A stretch of 64,000 nt of DNA from NCBI RefSeq assembly GCF_029961765.1, contig NZ_CP124681.1, positions 3,348,001-3,412,000 on the forward strand, read 5' to 3'. Under the pieces are notes generated by a model that was not told the DNA's origin, did no database searches, and was given only the letters and a program-made list of their open reading frames with translations. Origin of the DNA: Nocardioides sp. QY071 (GTDB taxonomy: Bacteria > Actinomycetota > Actinomycetes > Propionibacteriales > Nocardioidaceae). Position numbers and translations under genes: made by a program. This document shows, in pieces, positions 61,477 through 64,000 of the stretch (positions within the stretch are counted from its first letter, which is position 1; every line of letters starts with the position of its first letter).

Positions 61477-63582
61477 TCAGGCGGGCGCGGCCTCGGAGAG
61501 CCCGACCCGGCGGTGCAGGGCCCGCAGCGGACGGGGCGCCCACCAGGACCGCTCCCCCAGCAGCCGGATGCTGGCCGGGAGGAGTACGCCGCGAACCAGG
61601 GTCGCGTCGATCAGGATCGCCAGCCCGGTGCCGAGCCCGAAGAACTGGATGAAGCTCACCGAGCTCACCAGGAAGGCGAAGAAGCTGATCGCGATCAGCG
61701 CCGCCGCGGTGCTGACGATCCGGCCGGTGTGGGCCAGGCCGTGCACCATCGCCTCGTCGTTGGCCATGCCGCGGTCGCGCATCTCCTTGATCCGGCTCAT
61801 CACGAAGACCTCGTAGTCCATCGACAGGCCGAAGGCGACGCAGAACAGCAGCACCATCATCGAGCTGTCCATCGGCTGCGGGGTGAAACCCAATGCCCCG
61901 GACAGGTGGCCGTCCTGGAACACCCAGACCATCGCGCCGAGGGTCGCGCCGAGGCCGACCGCGTTGAGCACGAGGGCTCGCAGCGGCTGCACCACGCTGC
62001 CGGTGAACAGGAACAGGATCACCGCCGTGGTGAGCACCAGCCAGCCGGCGACCAGCGGCAGCCGGTCGCCGATCCCGGTCATCTGGTCGTGCAGCTCCGC
62101 GCTCGCTCCGCCCACCAAGGCCTCGGTGCCGGCGGGCGCGGGGATGTCGCGGACGTCGTCGACCAGGGCCCGCGCGTCGGCGGACATCGGGTCGAGGTCG
62201 GTGACCACCGAGACCAGGTCGGCGTCGCGACCGGCCCGCGGGTCGACCCGGACCACGCCGGGCAGCTCCCCCAACCGCGTTGCGTACGACGACAGCTCGG
62301 CCTCGGGCACCGTCGAGGTGGTGACCACCTGGATCGGGTGGGTGCCGTCGCCGGCGAAGGACGAGCGCAGGACGTCACCGGCCTGCCGGCTCGACGCACT
62401 GGTGGGCAGCACCCGGTCGTCCGGCGTGCCGAGCTCGATACCGGCGAGCGGGACCGCCATCACCAGCAGGCCGGCGAGCACGGGCAGGGCGCTGAGCAGG
62501 GGGCGCCGGGCGACGAACCGCGCCAGCCGCGCCCAGGCGGGCGCCTCCTCGCCGCGGATGCCGCGCACCCGCGGCACCGGCCAGGCGTCGATCCGGTCGC
62601 CGAGCAGGCTGATCCCCGCCGGCAGCACGACGACCGCGGCGAAGGCGGTGATCAGCATGACGCCGATGCCGGCGTAGGCGAAGGAGCGCAGGAAGTACAT
62701 CGGGAAGACGAGCAGCGCCGCCAGCGCCACGGCGACCGTGGTCGCGCTGAAGGCGATGGTCCGGCCCGCGGTCTCGACCGCCCGTCGTACGGCGTCCTGG
62801 TGGGCGCGTCCCGCGGCCCGCTCCTCGCGCACCCGGGCCACCATCAGCAGCCCGTAGTCGACGGCGAGGCCGAGCCCGAGGCCGGTGGTGAGGTTGACCG
62901 AGTAGATCGACACGTCGGTCGCCGAGCCGAGGATGGAGAGCTCGGCGAAGGTGCCGAAGATGGCGGCGACGCCGACCCCGAGGGTGACCAGCGCGCCGAC
63001 GACGTTGCCGAACGCCAGCACGAGCAGGACCAGGATCAGCGGGATCGCGATGCTCTCGGCCAGGCCGAGGTCCTTGCCGATCTGGGCGCCGATCTCCTCA
63101 CCGACGACCTCGCCGCCCGCGACGTCGACCTTCAGCGGGCCGGCGGCACCGCCGTACTCGTCGAGCACGGCACCCGGGTCCGCCTCCTCGCCGGGCGCGA
63201 CCGACGCGGTGACCAGCGCGTAGCGGCCGTCGGTCGAGCGCATCGGGCCGGCCCGGGTGTCGAAGTACGACGCCACGTCGGCCAGCGCCGGGTCCGAGCG
63301 CAGCCGCTCGGTCAACGCGGCGCCGGCTTCGCTCGCCGCCGGGGCGTCGACGTCGCCGTCGGTGGCCTCGACGACGAACACGTAGTCGGAGCCTCCGGCG
63401 AACCGCTCCTCGAGCAGGGCCGCGGCGCGGCTGCTCTCGGATTCGGGGTCGTCGAAGCCCTCCGTCTGCAGCTTGGAGAAGGCGCCCACGCCGACGACCG
63501 CGGCGACCACCACTCCCAGCAGTCCGAGCGCGAGCACCGTGCGGGCCCGCCTCGTCACCAGTCCACCGATCCAGCTGAACAT
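61477..63582 (-). CDS. MMPL/RND-family transporter
   Basis: About 701 residues with the two-half RND layout: TM1 ARTVLALGLLGVVVAAVVGVGAF, then a large extracellular domain, TM2-6 including LTTGLGLGLAVDYGLLMVARVREE (the D-Y pair of MMPL proteins), then a second half with SMMVLLFCVAFGLSMDYEVFVMSRIKE. It probably exports lipids or drugs using the proton gradient. ATG at 63582 with GGAGGAG directly upstream. It is divergent from a TetR regulator. Confidence 0.92.
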   Translation of the reverse strand: MFSWIGGLVTRRARTVLALGLLGVVVAAVVGVGAFSKLQTEGFDDPESESSRAAALLEERFAGGSDYVFVVEATDGDVDAPAASEAGAALTERLRSDPALADVASYFDTRAGPMRSTDGRYALVTASVAPGEEADPGAVLDEYGGAAGPLKVDVAGGEVVGEEIGAQIGKDLGLAESIAIPLILVLLVLAFGNVVGALVTLGVGVAAIFGTFAELSILGSATDVSIYSVNLTTGLGLGLAVDYGLLMVARVREERAAGRAHQDAVRRAVETAGRTIAFSATTVAVALAALLVFPMYFLRSFAYAGIGVMLITAFAAVVVLPAGISLLGDRIDAWPVPRVRGIRGEEAPAWARLARFVARRPLLSALPVLAGLLVMAVPLAGIELGTPDDRVLPTSASSRQAGDVLRSSFAGDGTHPIQVVTTSTVPEAELSSYATRLGELPGVVRVDPRAGRDADLVSVVTDLDPMSADARALVDDVRDIPAPAGTEALVGGASAELHDQMTGIGDRLPLVAGWLVLTTAVILFLFTGSVVQPLRALVLNAVGLGATLGAMVWVFQDGHLSGALGFTPQPMDSSMMVLLFCVAFGLSMDYEVFVMSRIKEMRDRGMANDEAMVHGLAHTGRIVSTAAALIAISFFAFLVSSVSFIQFFGLGTGLAILIDATLVRGVLLPASIRLLGERSWWAPRPLRALHRRVGLSEAAPA

Positions 63583-63623
63583 CGCGCTCCTCCAATGTGT
63601 GCGCCCGTAAACTTTGGTGGTGT

Positions 63624-63653
63624 TAACTTGGCATGGATGTGTACGGGTGTCAA
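63624..63653 (-). promoter_or_regulatory. MMPL transporter promoter region
   Basis: Minus strand: -35 TTGACA (63648-63653), about 18 bp spacer, -10-like AAGTTA (63624-63629). The 72-bp divergent gap also holds CCCGTA (63604-63609) and TACGGG (63642-63647) as a wide dyad, a possible TetR site. Confidence 0.4.
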
Positions 63654-63654
63654 C

Positions 63655-64000
63655 ATGTTCTCCGTGACGACCTCGAAGCGGAGCTACCACCACGGCGACC
63701 TGCGCAACGCCCTCGCCCGGGCGGCGGCCGACCTCGCCGCGAGCGGCGGCCCGGACGCCGTGACCATCCGCGGCGCCGCTCGCGAGGTCGGCGTGACCCC
63801 GACTGCTGCGTACCGGCACTTCGAGAACCAGGCCGACCTGCTCGAGGCAGCCCGCGCGCTCGCGATGGACGGGATGGTCGCCGCGATGGCCGACTACCTC
63901 GCCCAGGTCCCGACCGACGGCGACCCGGTCGCGCGGGCCGTCGAGCGGCTGCGCTCGACCGGGCGCGGCTACATCCGGTTCGCGATCGAGGAGCCGGGCG
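63655..64000 (+). CDS. TetR-family regulator (3' end outside window)
   Basis: The first 115 residues are visible from the ATG at 63655; a GTG at 63664 is the alternative. The N-terminal HTH reads SYHHGDLRNALARAAADLA, AVTIRGAAREVGVTPTAAYRHF and ENQADLLEAA, typical of TetR proteins with a WHG-type C-terminal domain. Divergent placement suggests it represses the MMPL transporter and itself. Confidence 0.9.
   Translation, partial: MFSVTTSKRSYHHGDLRNALARAAADLAASGGPDAVTIRGAAREVGVTPTAAYRHFENQADLLEAARALAMDGMVAAMADYLAQVPTDGDPVARAVERLRSTGRGYIRFAIEEPG

Overview
The window comes from a high-G+C actinobacterium. Indicators are the visibly very GC-rich third codon positions, frequent GTG starts and candidate leaderless promoters. 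NucS-type mismatch repair, the multifunctional 2-oxoglutarate enzyme Kgd and a Rho with a long low-complexity insert also point there. The order argS-lysA-(insert)-hom-thrC-thrB-rho-rpmE-prfA-prmC-sua5-wecA-atp is the usual actinobacterial one. A Nocardioides-like member of the Propionibacteriales is my best guess. That is inference; no rRNA is present.

Layout. 1-13 kb: 3' end of a secreted endonuclease I, an alpha/beta hydrolase, a 3-hydroxyacyl-CoA dehydrogenase, DUF167, nucS, DUF952, a ferritin with a small Cys-rich gene behind a DtxR/IdeR-like box, an ArsC-like protein, ethylmalonyl-CoA mutase, a STAS protein, a cobalamin adenosyltransferase, an unknown protein and a SWIM/SNF2 helicase. 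The dehydrogenase and the mutase share a near-identical 15-bp operator. 12.8-14.2 kb: a DHA2-type MFS exporter.

14.3-29 kb is the accessory highlight, a compact type VII secretion-like locus. It holds an FHA-like protein, two WXG100 proteins and a modular cell-wall-lytic candidate substrate (helical N-terminus, Gly-rich linker, peptidoglycan-binding domain, transglycosylase, EF-hand loop). It also holds one EssC-like ATPase with fused ubiquitin-like and FHA domains, a membrane-anchored FN3 protein, a MoxR ATPase, a DUF58 protein and a transglutaminase-like membrane protein that has lost all three catalytic residues. No EccB, EccD, EccE or mycosin is visible. Three copies of a palindrome (CGGAA-SS-TTCCG) precede three of its transcription units at nearly constant spacing.

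29-43 kb (minus strand): a Ser/Thr kinase translationally coupled to DUF2550 and the F1Fo ATP synthase operon (atpCDGAHFEB plus two small AtpI/AtpZ-like genes), with a Rex-like box in front. Then come wecA-like, sua5, prmC and prfA; the prfA leader can form two mutually exclusive hairpins. 43-48.7 kb: rpmE, rho, thrB, thrC, hom. 48.8-53.6 kb: an inserted redox module with two quinone-oxidoreductase-like enzymes, a GlxA-type AraC regulator, an MFS transporter and SoxR with its operator. 53.6-56.6 kb: lysA and argS. 56.7-61.5 kb: tRNA-Arg(CCG), whose acceptor stem doubles as the Shine-Dalgarno of rnhA, then kgd, a small coupled gene and a strong intrinsic terminator. 61.5-64 kb: an MMPL/RND transporter divergent from a TetR regulator cut by the window edge.

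The window is gene-dense. No gene-free stretch exceeds about 200 bp, and I saw no insertion sequence, prophage, CRISPR array or rRNA.
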